Assembly (NCBI GenBank): GCA_034440615.1
Contig: JAOTOM010002932.1
Location: forward strand, 53,501-117,500
Reading direction: 5' to 3'
Length of the DNA stretch: 64,000 nucleotides
Source: Ashinkailepas kermadecensis
Taxonomy: Eukaryota > Arthropoda > Thecostraca > Neolepadidae
How positions within the stretch are numbered: the first letter of the stretch is position 1; every line of letters starts with the position of its first letter. Below, in pieces: positions 45,601 through 56,750 of the stretch. A program made the position numbers and the translations under genes. Below the pieces are notes generated by a model that worked only from the letters and a program-made list of their open reading frames with translations, was not told the origin of the DNA and did not search any database.

Positions 45601-48600
45601 TTTGGCGGACGAGGACTGACTTCCCGACCCGAAGCGGGGATAGAGTTGTCTGCTCCTATCTCATCAGGCTGGCATGTCCGAGTGTAGGTCGTCGGCATAG
45701 GTGGGCCTTGGTGGGTGACCTCACTGGCGGTGACTGTGGCCGTGCCACCCGTGTGGTGGTATTCCAGCGTGCAGTGGGTGTCATCCTGACTGGCGGTGGC
45801 CGTAGCCGGCGAGCTGTGTGAGGTATGGGCCGGTGCATCGCTCTGTGGGACGGCGTCCTCCCCAGAGACAGGCGTCGCCAGCGGACGCTCCGTCGTCAAT
45901 ATCCGCCACATGGCGAGCGTTGTCAATATCCATCACATGGCGGACGTCGTCAATATCCAGCACATGGCGGACGTTGCCAGCGGACCATCACAGTACCATG
46001 CATCACCATGCCACGGACGCTGCCGATGACCATCACAGTACCATGCATCACCATGCCACGGACGCTGCCGATGACCATCACAGTACCATGCATCACCATG
46101 CCACGGACGTTGCCAGCGGACCATCACAGTACCATGCATCACCATGCCACGGACGCTGCCGATGACCATCACAGTACCGTGCATCACCATGCCACGGACG
46201 CTGCCGATGACCATCACAGTACCATGCATCACCATGCCACGGACGCTGCCGATGACCATCACAGTACCATGCATCACCATGCCACGGACGCTGCCGATGA
46301 CCATCACAGTACCATGCATCACCATGCCACGGACGCTGCCGATGACCATCACAGTACCATGCATCACCATGCCACGGACGCTGCCGATGACCATCACAGT
46401 ACCATGCATCACCATGCCACGGACGCTGCCGGTGACGATCACAGTACCATGCATCACCATGCCACGGACGCTGCCGATGACCATCACACAGGACATTGTC
46501 CGTCGCTGATTGATTGATTGATCCCCTTACGGCATGTTGGTTCAAAACTATACATTGATTGACTTTTGAGGTGCATTTTCCTGCTGCGCTCAGTAGGACC
46601 ATGTTTGTTTGGTGTTCTGAACTCGTATTTATATTGATGTCCAATACGTGTTCTTTCTCCTGTCACAACTGATGGGCTACCCAACAACGGAATGCCTGTC
46701 CTGTCCATGTGAAATCCTTTGAGGTCGGGTTGTGTCCTATGAACAATTTTGAGGGGACGCTTACGTGACCGGGGTGTCAGCACTAGGGTCATTTATAGCG
46801 CCGCCCCCCCCACTGCACACAACCGACGTCCCATGTACCCTGCAGAACTGGATGCACAGATAGAGCGGCTACGGGAAACGCAGAAGGAGTACATCAACGT
46901 CCTCAAGCTTGCGCGCGCTCTCTCCTCTCACTTCTGCAACATGCTTAACACTCAGGTAAGCATTGTGCACAGTACTCAGGTATGCATTGTGATAGATGAT
47001 AGATAGATAGGTGGATGGACGGACTCGCAGGTAGATGTATGTCAGTTTCTCCACGGTCTACGACTTTTCAACTACCTGCGTCAAGTGCATTAATTTAAAC
47101 ACAACACTCTTACCTGTGGCTTTTGGAACATGCCAAGCATATGAAGCCATAGTGTGACCTAGTTCCCCCTGGGACGATGAATACCCCAATACACTGTTCT
47201 CAGAACAGGTGGGATCGGTTGCGTCGCGTACGTGATCAGGCGGTTGGCTTCATGAGTTAGACGCCCGGCTTCGAAAAGATTGACGCGAACTGTGGGACCA
47301 GCTGCCAGGTGTGCTGACTGTGTGATCAGCTGCCAGGTGTGCCCATTGTGGGATCAGCTGCCAGGTGTGCCGACTGGGATCAGCTGCCAGGTGTGCCGAC
47401 TGTGGGATCAGCTACCAGGTGTGCCGACTATTGGATCAGCTGCCAGGTGTGCCCACTGTGGGATCAGCTGCCAGGTGTGCTGACTGTGGGATCAGCTGAC
47501 AGGTATGCCGACTGGGATCAGCTGACAGATGTACCCACTGGGATCAGCTGCCAGGTGTTCCCACTGTGGGATCAGCTGTCAGGTGTGCCGACTGGGGTCA
47601 GCTGACAGGTGTGCCGACTGGGATCAGCTGCCAGGTGTGCCCACTGTGGGATCAGCTGCCAGGTGTGTCCACTGGGATCAGCTGCCAGGTGTGCCGACTG
47701 GGATCAGCTGCCCGGTGTGCCGACTATGGGATCAGCTGCCAGGTGTGCCGACTGTGGGATCAGCTGCCAGGTGTGCCCAGTAACGCCGGCCGCCGGCCGT
47801 CGGTCAGGACACTCACCAGCCATTGTTGATGTCGGCAGCTGCAGCTGAGTGAGCAGTTCACCGAGCTGGGCCAGCACAGTCCGGAGCTGCAGGACGAGTT
47901 CGTGTACAACGCCACCACCCAGCGGGCGCTGCACAAGAACGGGCGCACCCTGCTGAACGCGCTCAATTTCTTCGTGTCGTCCATCAACACGCTGTGCAAC
48001 AAGACGATGGATGACACGCTGGTCACCATCAAGCAGTACGAGATGGCCAGGTGAGCAGTTGCAGGTGAATGTGATCCATTGTGATGCATTGGCACTTCTC
48101 GGAGTCTGAAGTGCCAGTGATTGGACTTTGTGCATGCTCATGGTCAGTGGAGTATTCAAGGTGACCAAGGTCCGCCATACAGCTTAGAATGATGTATGCA
48201 TTTGGTGGACGTCTTAGGTTTACTGGATTATTTATTTAAAATCGTCGAAAATGATGCCTGTCTTGGTTCACCCTGGTTTTGCTTTCGACTTCATGTATTT
48301 TGTGAAGTTTTCAAGTTCTTGTGTTTCATTTTCTGCCGTAGTCTCCTTGATTGTTTTCGTTTTTTTCCTCGTATATGGGCCTCCGAAGTTATTTACCACT
48401 GCACCTCTGATTTGGGGATCTTGTAGATGGTTGTTTTCAAAATGAGAGATTACAAAGATCGTGGGGCTTCTGATATCGACATCAGTTTATATTTCTGTAG
48501 GTTTGAGAGGTTCTATATGTTGAACTGAGTTTGTGAAAGTAGGACACTCCTGTCGTGTCTTCGTGTAATGAGCCACCGCCGACTGTTTATCCGGCAAGCC

Positions 48601-51600
48601 AGGTCACGTGGTCACCCGCCTGCATGGTAACGTCGGCCCAGTAATGCCGGCGCACGGTAGGCCACGATCACACTTCTCTTCCAATGTTCGTTCAGAGCTT
48701 TCCGTCCCTCTGAAGCACAGCGCTCGAGCGGAACACAGAACTGTCAGACATTGTGTACCACTGTGGTGTGATGCCGATGCTGCCTGCCGTCACAGTGCTA
48801 AAATAATGATTTTTCGTCCAATGTGAGATGTCGAAACGAGTAGAGCGGGATGTCGAAATCGCCATGGAGATAATGCTATTTAAAAGTTGTCAAGTCCTAT
48901 AAACTCAGTTGTGAGACAATTGCGTACATGTCACTGTTTCTGCTTTGCATGTTTTGAGAGGTACCTAATTTGGTGATATTGATATCCACGATAACGATGC
49001 AAACACCCATGCTATAAACCGGCATTGTATAACATAACACATCATAGGTGATCCCTTTACCTGGAATTGCGCTATGAGATGTTCGTTATCACGATCCCGG
49101 ATCCGTTATGGTGAGCATAAGCATGATGCTTGTAAACGGGATACAGTTAGAGACGAGGAATGAATGCTTCACGAACACGCACCAAGAAGCACGATGGCGA
49201 TATTCATTCTGGAAGGATGTCGATTCAGTGTTCAGTAAGTGATATATTCCACCCTACTTCGCGAATAATTTATCACTGCGTCAACTTGCAGCCGGCTGGG
49301 CGACGCTCGACACAACTCGACCGGTCGATGTCTGCACCTGCTTCTTCCTCCTGCACTCCGTTCGTGTCGGACTACCATTTGTGTGGCATTTTTCCTTGTC
49401 CGGCCGGACGTTGTAGTTTGTATGCTTGCTTTATGGTATCCCGAATCACTGAGTTTGGCCGCATGCTAATTGCTACTTTTGTGTGCAATATCTTGCCTTG
49501 GCCGTAAAATCAGCACGACAAAATCCTCAAATATTAAGGATTAGGACAGGAAGACATACGAAGCGAATCCATCAATATTACGTGCCGTTACTCAGTTAAA
49601 GCGGAGGGTACATAAAATATGGCCCATGCATAAATTTACAGTTAACTGTCCCGCGTCCATCCAAGTATTCAGCACAATATTTGTACTTATCTGGTACCCC
49701 AAGGTATCAACCTGGTCTGGTGTTTCCTTCTAGCATCACTTTCACAGCACTGAATTTTCACATTCAAGTTCTGCAGTTGATGTACGCATTGTTAAAATGC
49801 AAAAATAGAACATATACACTTCGGAGTGAATATTTACGATTCCACCGAATCAGCGAAGTAAGTTGGCACTGATGTTTAGGTTTCATTGCTGAAATCCACA
49901 TATTTTAGTTCATTGATGCACACAACACAAAATGCGTCGCAACCGTATTCGGAACGTATCAATTCCTGGCATTTAAAAACCTCCAAAGCCCTTGTGCTGG
50001 ACCCAGAGGACGTCAGCAGTCAGCCGCGTGGCCCTGTTTTGTGACGTCACCATGCCATCCAACAGGATCGAGTACGACGCGTACCGAGCGGATCTGAACC
50101 CAGACGACGTGAGGAGTTAGTCGTGTGAGCCTGGCTGGTGACGCCACCGTGCCATACCGAGCAGACCTGACCCCAGACGACGTGAGGAGTTAGTCGTGTG
50201 AGCCTGGCTGGTGACGCCACCGTACCATACCGAGCAGACCTGAACCCAGACGACATGAGGAGGTAGTCGTGTGAGCCTGGCTGGTGACGCCACCGTACCA
50301 TACCGAGCAGACCTGAACCCAGACGACGTGAGGAGGTGGTCGTGTGAGCCTGGCTGGTGACGTCACCGTGCCGCTCCCAACAGGGTCGAGTACGACGCGT
50401 ACCGGGCGGACCTGGAGGGTGTTCAGCAGGCGGCCGAGCCGGGCGCGGCTGGCGCCGCCAAGCTGGAGGAGGCCCGGCGACAGCACGACGCCAAGAAGGC
50501 TCAGTATGAGAAGCTCCGCGCTGATGTGGTCATCAAGCTGCGTTTCCTCAACGACAATCGGGTCAGTGGTGGCCCTACTGCAGCCTGCAGCTGAGTGGTG
50601 GTTTGCGTGGGCAGCACATGGCTGCTCACCGATGGTTTCAGACTAGAGGTTTTAGTCTGGAGGGCTTTCACCTCTTGACTTTCAGACTAAACGTGAAAGT
50701 CTGAGCGAATCTACAATCTGCAGTGTATAAAAGGTGTATACGAGCGACCGGACACGGTTCGGTCCCGTCCCGTCCCGTCCCGTCCCGTCCCGTCCCGTCC
50801 CGTCCCGTCCCGTCCCGTCCCGTCCCGTCCCGTCCCGTCCCGTCCCGTCCCGTCCCGTCCCGTCCCGTCCCGTCCCGTCCCGTCCCGTCCCGTCCCGTCC
50901 CGTCCCGTCCCGTCCCGTCCCGTCCCGTCCCGTCCCGTCCCGTCCCGTCCCGTCCCGTCCCGTCCCGTCCCGTCCCGTCCCGTCCCGTCCCGTCCCGTCC
51001 CGTCCCGTCCCGTCACGTCACGTCACGTCACGTCCCAGCGTCACTGTTTGGAAATCAAAGCCTGGACTAACTGTACTGTTACAGCTGTAACTAAAGCAAC
51101 TGTAATGCAAATAATTGCTTTGTTGTTCCGTGTCAAGTACTGCTTTCTTCACCAGAATTCGACCTGGTCTTCAAGTTGGGGCTTGTATTAATATCCATTA
51201 TCATATTTTCTCTGAATTACTCGTAGTCTGTGTTCGGCGGAACAGTTTCCGGCGACACTGCCTGCCCGTACGTTACGCCGGTTATACCACCCATGCCACG
51301 CGAAAGTGTACCACCCGGCGATACACTTTTAAGGTCATTTCTTAGATATGGACATTTTCAACTAAGCATGGCCGATTTGAGCAATTCGGCATAGTATATT
51401 TCAGTTGAAATACGTACACCATATTCGACAGAGGAGTCTTATCTGAGCGGTCGTGTAGCCAGTTTCAGCAGGGGTGTATTATTTTTCGATATATTTGCAC
51501 CAATTAGTTGCACTGCTGCGAAAATCAGACTCCTCAGCCAAGGACCGTGGAAATATATCGAACGTCAATACAGTGCCGAGTATAAATCTGATATCTATAT

Positions 51601-53396
51601 TAGGGTTTACTAATATCCATAGTTTTTTTATCGACGACTTCGTATGTCTCGATTCCTTTAGATGAGTAGGCAACGTTGGATTAATATACGATTATAATCT
51701 TTTAGATTCCTACCTGCGCCATCCGATTAGTGTTTTGCTGTTTTTGTAGCTACATAGCGGAACGTGCTGCCATCTTCCGACGACAAATTTGCTTTCACCT
51801 TACCGCTAAAAAAAGGTGCTGCGAAGCACTTCATTTGCGCAACTTAACATCACCTGAGTTCTTGTTAACGAAGTTCCAACCCATCTGCAAGTTGCATACC
51901 GGTCACGTCTCAAGGCAGGCCCTTTTCAGCATGTCATTATTTGGCCATATGTTGCGCTATTTTCGTAAACAAAGTGAATGCGTTCTGTTCCCGAGCTCGG
52001 TTGGTTGGTTATTGGTTTTACGACACGTCGACCGTTGAGTCATGTAGCGTCGCCAATCTCTCACGCCGATTGGCCGCGGGCGAAGAGTAGCGACAGGTGA
52101 GACTCGAACCCACAACCTTTCGATTGTGAGACGAGCATCTTACCCCTAGACCACTCGTCCCCTGTTCCCGAGCTCTAGGTAAATTTAAAACACGTATTTT
52201 CAGCGCTGGCATATCGCTCTTGTTTGCTAATGACGTACTCCTGGTCAATCGATCAGAAGTTTGAGCACGAATTGAAAGTGGCCAACCGGCAAGTGTCGTG
52301 TTTGGTGTGCAGTGTCCTAAAATTACTTTTCCGTTAGCTGTGCGGATGAAGAACAAAATTTATTGGGAACAGTGAAAGGGGACGAGTAGTCTAGGGGTAA
52401 GTTTCCCGTCTCACAATCGAAAGATATATAAAGGACCGCCACTCAAAGAGTAAATATAATAACATATATAATATAATAACACAGTGTGCCCTTCACTTCA
52501 GTCACCGGTGCTTCAAGTTATTTATCAGCTATGTCTATCATGACTGCTCACACGTCTTATGTGGGAAAATGATGTGAAGTGAAGACAAGAATGGAAGGAC
52601 GTATTTCCATTAACATTGAGTTTCCATGTCACATGGTATATTATTTCACACTCTTGGTGTGGCTGACAAACTACGTTAGAACAGCACGTGCTGGATGGCG
52701 CGCGCTGGGCTAGTTTTGTGGGAACGCTATGTCATAGTGAGAAGGAGGAAAGAGGAATAGATGCCTGCTGTTTATAAAGACATTGCCTATTTTATTTCGT
52801 AGATGTGAAGGTCTATGAAGAAAAAATTCACCAATGGTAAGCCATTTACCGTGACGCAAATCAGTTGACTGAGGGAAGAGAGGAGCAGTGGTTGATTCAG
52901 CAACTTTGCAAGAGTTAAGGAACGTGGATCCTGTGTCGCCGTGTGTTGAATCCAACTTTGCGATGCGTGTAGAGGGCAAGCTTCCGGTGGTCACATGGGG
53001 ACTCCCGTCCGGCCCCTCTTCCCTCACCCCCTGTGAGACCCCTTGTGTACTCCCATGTGTGGGGGTAGTACCTGAAGGGTCAGCACGTACGTGGCACGTA
53101 TAGTAGAACCCTGCCATTGATGGTTTCCTTGTCCTGCATTACCTGTCCCCTCTCAATCACCCATTGTACGATGTTCCCAGACAGAGTGACTGTGTTGACC
53201 CACAGCTCATATGCTGCGTTTCCCTTGCTTCCGTCAGGTGAAGGTGATGCACAAGCAGCTGGTGCTGTATCACAACGCCGTGTCCAACTACTTCACCGGC
53301 AACCAGCGCGCGCTGGAGGGCACGCTGAAGCAGTTCCACGTGAAGACACCCTCGGCGGCCGACCCGTCCTTCTTGGAGCGCAGCGACTCGGCATAG
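42471..53396 (+). CDS. arfaptin: Arfaptin (BAR/AH-domain protein), complete, six coding exons
   Basis: Coding exons are 42471-42627, 43707-43871, 46846-46955, 47839-48050, 50384-50561 and 53238-53396. All five introns are GT-AG, and every exon length fits the phase of the next (1, 2+1, 2, 0+2, 1). They sum to 981 nt, giving 326 residues; human arfaptin-2 is about 340. After a ~70-residue acidic, Ser/Pro-rich N-terminus comes the conserved arfaptin homology (BAR) domain: [83 protein letters not shown] and HNAVSNYF. Arfaptins form crescent dimers on trans-Golgi membranes, bind Arl1/Arf/Rac GTPases and help make secretory granules. The short helix just before the BAR domain is the expected lipid-sensing part. 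The start is the first in-frame ATG of exon 1; untranslated exons could lie upstream. Its 3' neighbour, an arylsulfatase gene, converges on it. Confidence 0.93.
42662..42745 (+). repeat. Duplicated 3' end of arfaptin exon 1 with mutated donor
   Basis: 'tggtggtggacagccatggtcc' to 'ctgccgggcatcactc' at 42664-42730 repeats 42553-42627 at a 111-bp offset, but the splice donor CTC|GTGAGT has become CTCATGAGT. It lies in intron 1. Confidence 0.85.
42746..43706 (+). other. Arfaptin intron 1 remainder
   Basis: AT-rich, no gene or recognised repeat. Confidence 0.5.
43707..43871 (+). CDS. arfaptin: Arfaptin coding exon 2
   Basis: Acceptor ttgttgcag|CG, donor GTGG|GTGAGT. Encodes the membrane-sensing helix and the start of the BAR domain, [20 protein letters not shown]. 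Confidence 0.92.
45200..45640 (-). pseudogene. 3' relic of a LINE ORF2 (zinc-knuckle tail)
   Basis: On the minus strand the segment near 45560-45500 reads [19 protein letters not shown], a Cys-Cys-His-Cys knuckle typical of the C-terminal tail of R1-type and related LINE reverse transcriptases. It is followed in another frame by '[24 protein letters not shown]' (45465-45395). Stops and frame changes show decay. It lies in arfaptin intron 2, antisense to the gene. Confidence 0.55.
45888..45975 (+). repeat. 27-bp tandem repeat, three units
   Basis: gtcaatatccgccacatggcgagcgtt and two variants, directly leading into the 45-bp array. Confidence 0.85.
45983..46487 (+). repeat. 45-bp minisatellite, about 11 units
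   Basis: Unit gaccatcacagtaccatgca + tcaccatgccacggacgctgccgat. Most units are nearly identical; two carry a junction variant (gttgccagcg). Because 45 is a multiple of three, several frames on both strands stay open. Located in arfaptin intron 2. Confidence 0.97.
46846..46955 (+). CDS. arfaptin: Arfaptin coding exon 3
   Basis: Acceptor accctgcag|AA, donor ACTCAG|GTAAGC. Encodes the BAR helix [16 protein letters not shown] through HFCNMLNTQ. Confidence 0.93.
47290..47780 (+). repeat. 26/28-bp minisatellite
   Basis: About 18 units of gactg(tg)ggatcagctgccaggtgtgcc, with or without an extra TG. It ends about 60 bp before arfaptin exon 4. Confidence 0.95.
47839..48050 (+). CDS. arfaptin: Arfaptin coding exon 4
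   Basis: Acceptor gatgtcggcag|CTGCAGCTG; a second in-frame acceptor 6 bp later (gctgcag|CTG) would drop two residues. Donor GCCAG|GTGAGC. Encodes [20 protein letters not shown] to KQYEMAR. Confidence 0.93.
48825..49285 (+). repeat. Dispersed ~470-bp repeat, copy B
   Basis: From 'tgtgagatgtcgaaacgagt' to 'gaataatttatcactg'; aligns along its whole length with 62742-63222. In arfaptin intron 4. No inverted ends or ORF of note. Confidence 0.85.
50042..50383 (+). repeat. 73-bp minisatellite derived from the intron 4/exon 5 junction
   Basis: Unit landmarks 'taccgagc.ga' at 50082, 50155, 50228 and 50301 are 73 bp apart, and the real exon 5 counterpart at 50400 is 99 bp on. The first unit keeps acceptor ccaacag and the codons ATCGAGTACGACGCGTAC. 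The three middle units lack this 26-bp stretch. Confidence 0.9.
50384..50561 (+). CDS. arfaptin: Arfaptin coding exon 5
   Basis: Acceptor cccaacag|GGTCGAG, donor AATCGG|GTCAGT. Encodes [10 protein letters not shown] ... [19 protein letters not shown]. Partial copies of its 5' end form the tandem array just upstream (50042-50383). Confidence 0.93.
50761..51035 (+). repeat. (CGTCC)n pentanucleotide microsatellite
   Basis: About 50 almost perfect CGTCC units, with CGTCA variants at the right end (51011-51031). In arfaptin intron 5. Confidence 0.98.
51999..52162 (-). mobile_element. tRNA-derived SINE, copy 2, perfect 13-bp target duplication
   Basis: Minus-strand copy of the 40703-40862 SINE, with the same head (GGGGACGAGTGGTCTAGGGG), B box and body. 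Flanked by TGTTCCCGAGCTC at 51986-51998 and 52163-52175. In arfaptin intron 5. Confidence 0.92.
52379..52428 (+). mobile_element. SINE fragment, copy 3 (head only)
   Basis: ggggacgagtagtctagggg through 'cccgtctcacaatcgaaag', then unrelated sequence. Truncated before the B box. Confidence 0.8.
53238..53396 (+). CDS. arfaptin: Arfaptin coding exon 6 and stop
   Basis: Acceptor ttccgtcag|GTGAAG. Encodes [19 protein letters not shown] to a short Ser-rich tail ending FLERSDSA and TAG. Confidence 0.93.
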   Translation: MKVMHKQLVLYHNAVSNYFTGNQRALEGTLKQFHVKTPSAADPSFLERSDSA

Positions 53397-53754
53397 ATGA
53401 CGCCCCGGTTGTCCGCCTACGCCTGTGTTCGGAGCGCAGCGATGAGAATAAGCGTCTCTGCTGTGGGCTTCGTGCTGGCACGAGGGGCGCCGTGTGGAGC
53501 CAGCCCGGCCGACTCGACACCCGCGTGCGTTCGCCGCGCTTCGGTGCGGCTTCTGCTGGCCATCGGTGTCGGCTGCTGGTGGTGTCACGGCGCCCAGTCG
53601 GGCTTGCGGTAGGTCATGGGCTCCACGGGCCATACACTGGAACTGGGTCACAGTCAGGCCTGTGGGCTCATCACGCCGGAGTGGACACCTCCATCCTCTG
53701 CACATGTGCGATCCGGAACGAGACGCAGTGCGATCTGAGTATCCAGGTGTGGGT

Positions 53755-54015
53755 TCATATCAGTTATTGGCGGAGTACAGCGTCCGGGTTCGTATGCGGC
53801 GAGAGGCTGGGCCAACCGGAAGCAAACGACGAAGAAAACGTAGTTGGGCAATGTGTGCATGTATATTTTGCTTCGTGGGCGGGAATTCTGAGGCTCATTC
53901 CAATCGCTTGATGTTCATTACCTGAATGATTCTTATTTTACCTCTGTGTTGCTGCCATAGGAAAGTTACTGTGTGAAGTTAGAAGTTTGACACAACCAAG
54001 GCAGTTTGATCATGC
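53755..54015 (+). repeat. Diverged direct repeat downstream of arfaptin, copy 1
   Basis: Shares with 54795-55055 'gttcgtatg.ggcgagaggctgggccaac', 'ctgggcaatgtgtgca', 'cacctgaat.att.ttatttt.cc' and 'accaaggcagt.tg.tcat'. Offset about 1040 bp. May be part of the arfaptin 3' UTR. Confidence 0.75.
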
Positions 54016-54794
54016 GGTACGTGAACCAGCTGATGAATAAGCACCAGTAATCCATATTTTAAACGTAGCATTGTTGGCTCTGCCGGTGCAACGTCGCATG
54101 GACACTACGTGTGTGCGTGGAATAATCGTTCCAGTGTGCAGTGGGCAACACTGTCGGCGCCCGTCGTTTGAGCGCCGTGTGGATGGGTAGTGGTTGAGCA
54201 CCAGGTGGCCTGTTGTGTGGTGTGCCGGGGCCTGCCGTCACCACTGCTCCCTTCGTCACCACTTGTCGGCCGGCTCTCTGCTACCCGAGTGCACGAAGGA
54301 GTCGGTCGGCGCGTCCGTCGCGTACCGCAAGCGTTACGCGTTCGATGCCCGCCTACCGCACGCACTTCTGGCTTCTTGGCTGGGGCGGTGGTGACGCTGT
54401 AGTGTAAGCCATCTGAGTGCGTCGTCACAAGGGCCCTGTGTTTCTTTTGGCGTGAGCGGAGCGGTCTAGGTGTTGTCCGCCGCGCCGGTAGCACAAGTCA
54501 CTGACACGCTATTGACTCTACTCACAGTTTGCTCGGGCTATTCTGTAAGCTAGTACCGACTGTGTGTCACTGCAGTTTGATCCTCGTTTGGGTGCGTACT
54601 AGGAGCACCCTGATTGAGTGCCTACTAGGGGCACCTTGATTGAGTGTCTACTATGGGTATCCTGATCGAATGCGTACTAGGGGCACCCTGGTTGCTTGTG
54701 ATGGGATGACATGCGTGTTTTGTGTTTGCTGGCAGTCAAATTGGTTTGGTGGCTTCCGATATTTACTCGATCATTTATCGCGGTAGCTCCGGAT

Positions 54795-55055
54795 ATGTAA
54801 AGCTATTGAGGTGTGAGTTCGCATGTGATGAGCGGCTCGGCCAACCTGAAGCAGCGGGCGAATAACATGCAGCTGGGCAATGTGTGCACACATTCCTATC
54901 TTGCTTGGTTGGCGGTAATACTGATGCTTATCCCAATTGATTGATGTTTGTCACCTGAATAATTTTATTTTGCCCTCGTTTGTGTTCCTGTCATAAGGAA
55001 GTTATTGTGTGATAAGCTAGAGTTTAATAACCAAGGCAGTCTGGTCATTTGTGCT
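54795..55055 (+). repeat. Diverged direct repeat downstream of arfaptin, copy 2
   Basis: Second copy of 53755-54015, moderately diverged. No ORF shared between the copies. Confidence 0.75.
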
Positions 55056-56439
55056 GTTCAGTTGCGCTAGTCAAATCATCGATTATACGTGCTTTACTTT
55101 CTCAAAGCAAATCGATGATGCGGTTGGCCGTGGTCTTTGCTTGCCTGTGCCGACCATGCATGCTGTGATTGTCCCGATTGGTTCCCTTCGTATTTGAATT
55201 CACCTGGCTAGTTATGTGCGCTCTTTCTGTTATGCTGGAAGTGGTGCGAGCTGTCACCAGAAGTGCTCTCGCCAACATATCGAAGTTCACGTCACCAGTC
55301 GGCCACATAGATCACCAGCGTACTCGCCGGTTGGGCAATTGGTGCACGATGATATCGGCTCCGACGTTTTCAGAAATCCCAACCTGCCACCGCCACCAGC
55401 AACGATGCCACCGGGTCTGGAGAGGGCTATGGAAGCACGTTTGTTTGCCTATGTGCCGTACTTTAGTTCGTGGTGCTTTTGCAATTCCTAATTTTTAAAC
55501 GCGAACATTACGCAGGTTTGTCAACAAATACCGTGCCGCACTACACACGTACGTTAGTTTACGCCTCACGTGCATGTAGTCTACGTCGCTGTGGTGGTGG
55601 GGCAGTCCGGACGAGCGGCCGAAGGGTTAGCTGACACGTGTCCCCACCTGGCAGCGGAGAACAGGCGTACCTTTGCCTTCTGGTTCAGCCGTACCGTGTC
55701 CGGCGGATCATCGTCGCCCGTGGGCTTTTTGGAGTAGTCGGCGAACAAACCGAGTAGCAGGCTCGAACTCTGTCCTCGATTAGTGCAACATCCTCTGACA
55801 ATTATCCACTGAAGTCATCTCGGCTCACGGGCGTACATGACGGGACTACTTCTGATGAAGACTGCCTATCTTTGTCGGAATCAGGCATTTTTTTATTTAT
55901 AAAACTAGGTTGTTAAGCATAAAATATACCAAAAGGTTGTCCTTAGTACGCTAGGTTAACTTCGGAGTTTTGTACCTAGTGTCCTCGTATTTTGTGGTTG
56001 AGATGCGTTTATTGCATAAGACGAGAATGTATACTATTGCCTAGTGGCAGATGCCCATGGTCACGCAATGCGCCAACCCGGCAAGTTGGACCCACCAATG
56101 CTACCTAATAAAGTTCAGGGCGAATAAATTGTAAGCTGACTATGAAAGCGTGACTACTTTTGTTGTTCTCCGAGGTAAAGTCGACAAGTTTTAAATTGCC
56201 GCATACAATGAAATATTAGAAATACAAACTTCAGGTCACGCAGGGGTACTCTAGGTCAGTGAACTTTCTCTGTCCCTCGTTACAACCCGGACTCAAATAA
56301 GACCTAATGTCGTTCGGATACGTTTAAACCATATTGTAATATATTGCTCAAACGATATTTATACTTTCCCACAGGCGAGTATAGCTTCCAGTCACTGCCG
56401 CTATCTGCACGTATAGTCCTCAGCACATTTTGATCGACA
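55056..56439. other. Space between the two converging genes
   Basis: Probably holds the 3' ends of both transcripts. An AATAAA on the plus strand at about 56107 and TTTATT (minus-strand AATAAA) near 55890 are candidates only. Confidence 0.35.
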
Positions 56440-56750
56440 CGGGTACGTAGTCACTATCGACTCTGGCACATAGTCACAATCGCTGCTGATACATAACCAC
56501 TTGTCACTGGCACATAGCCACCATCGACAATCGGCACATGCCACCATCGACACTGGCACATAGCCACTATCGACACTGGTACATAACCACTATTGACACT
56601 GGCACATAACCACTATCGACACTGGCACATGGCCATTATCGACACTGGCACATAGCCACTATCGACACTGACACGTAACCACTATCGACACTGGCACATA
56701 GCCACTATCGACACTGGCACATAACCACTATCGACACTGGCACATAGCCT
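56440..56750 (+). repeat. 23-bp minisatellite
   Basis: About 13 units of cactatcgacactggcacatagc or ..aac, degenerate at the left end. Confidence 0.92.

Noticed and set aside
45825..46517. Long open frames (up to 230 codons) on both strands with His/Asp-rich 15-residue repeats
   Set aside because: They come from a 45-bp tandem unit, a multiple of three, in an arfaptin intron. Several frames on both strands are open at once, and no flanking coding signal exists.
45888..47780. CRISPR-like array
   Set aside because: Units are directly contiguous with no unique spacers; these are minisatellites in introns of a eukaryotic gene.
47280..47848. Cys-rich repeated protein (DQLPGVPT units)
   Set aside because: 26/28-bp minisatellite. 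The unit length changes frame from copy to copy, so no stable protein results.
50711..51090. Repetitive VPSRP / TGRDG proteins over 100 codons
   Set aside because: Pure CGTCC pentanucleotide repeat read in frame; 15-bp periodicity of a 5-bp unit explains the open frames.
55216..55491. 91-codon Pro/Cys-containing ORF between the two converging genes
   Set aside because: Overlapping alternative frame of similar length, no domain, and probably 3' UTR or intergenic sequence.
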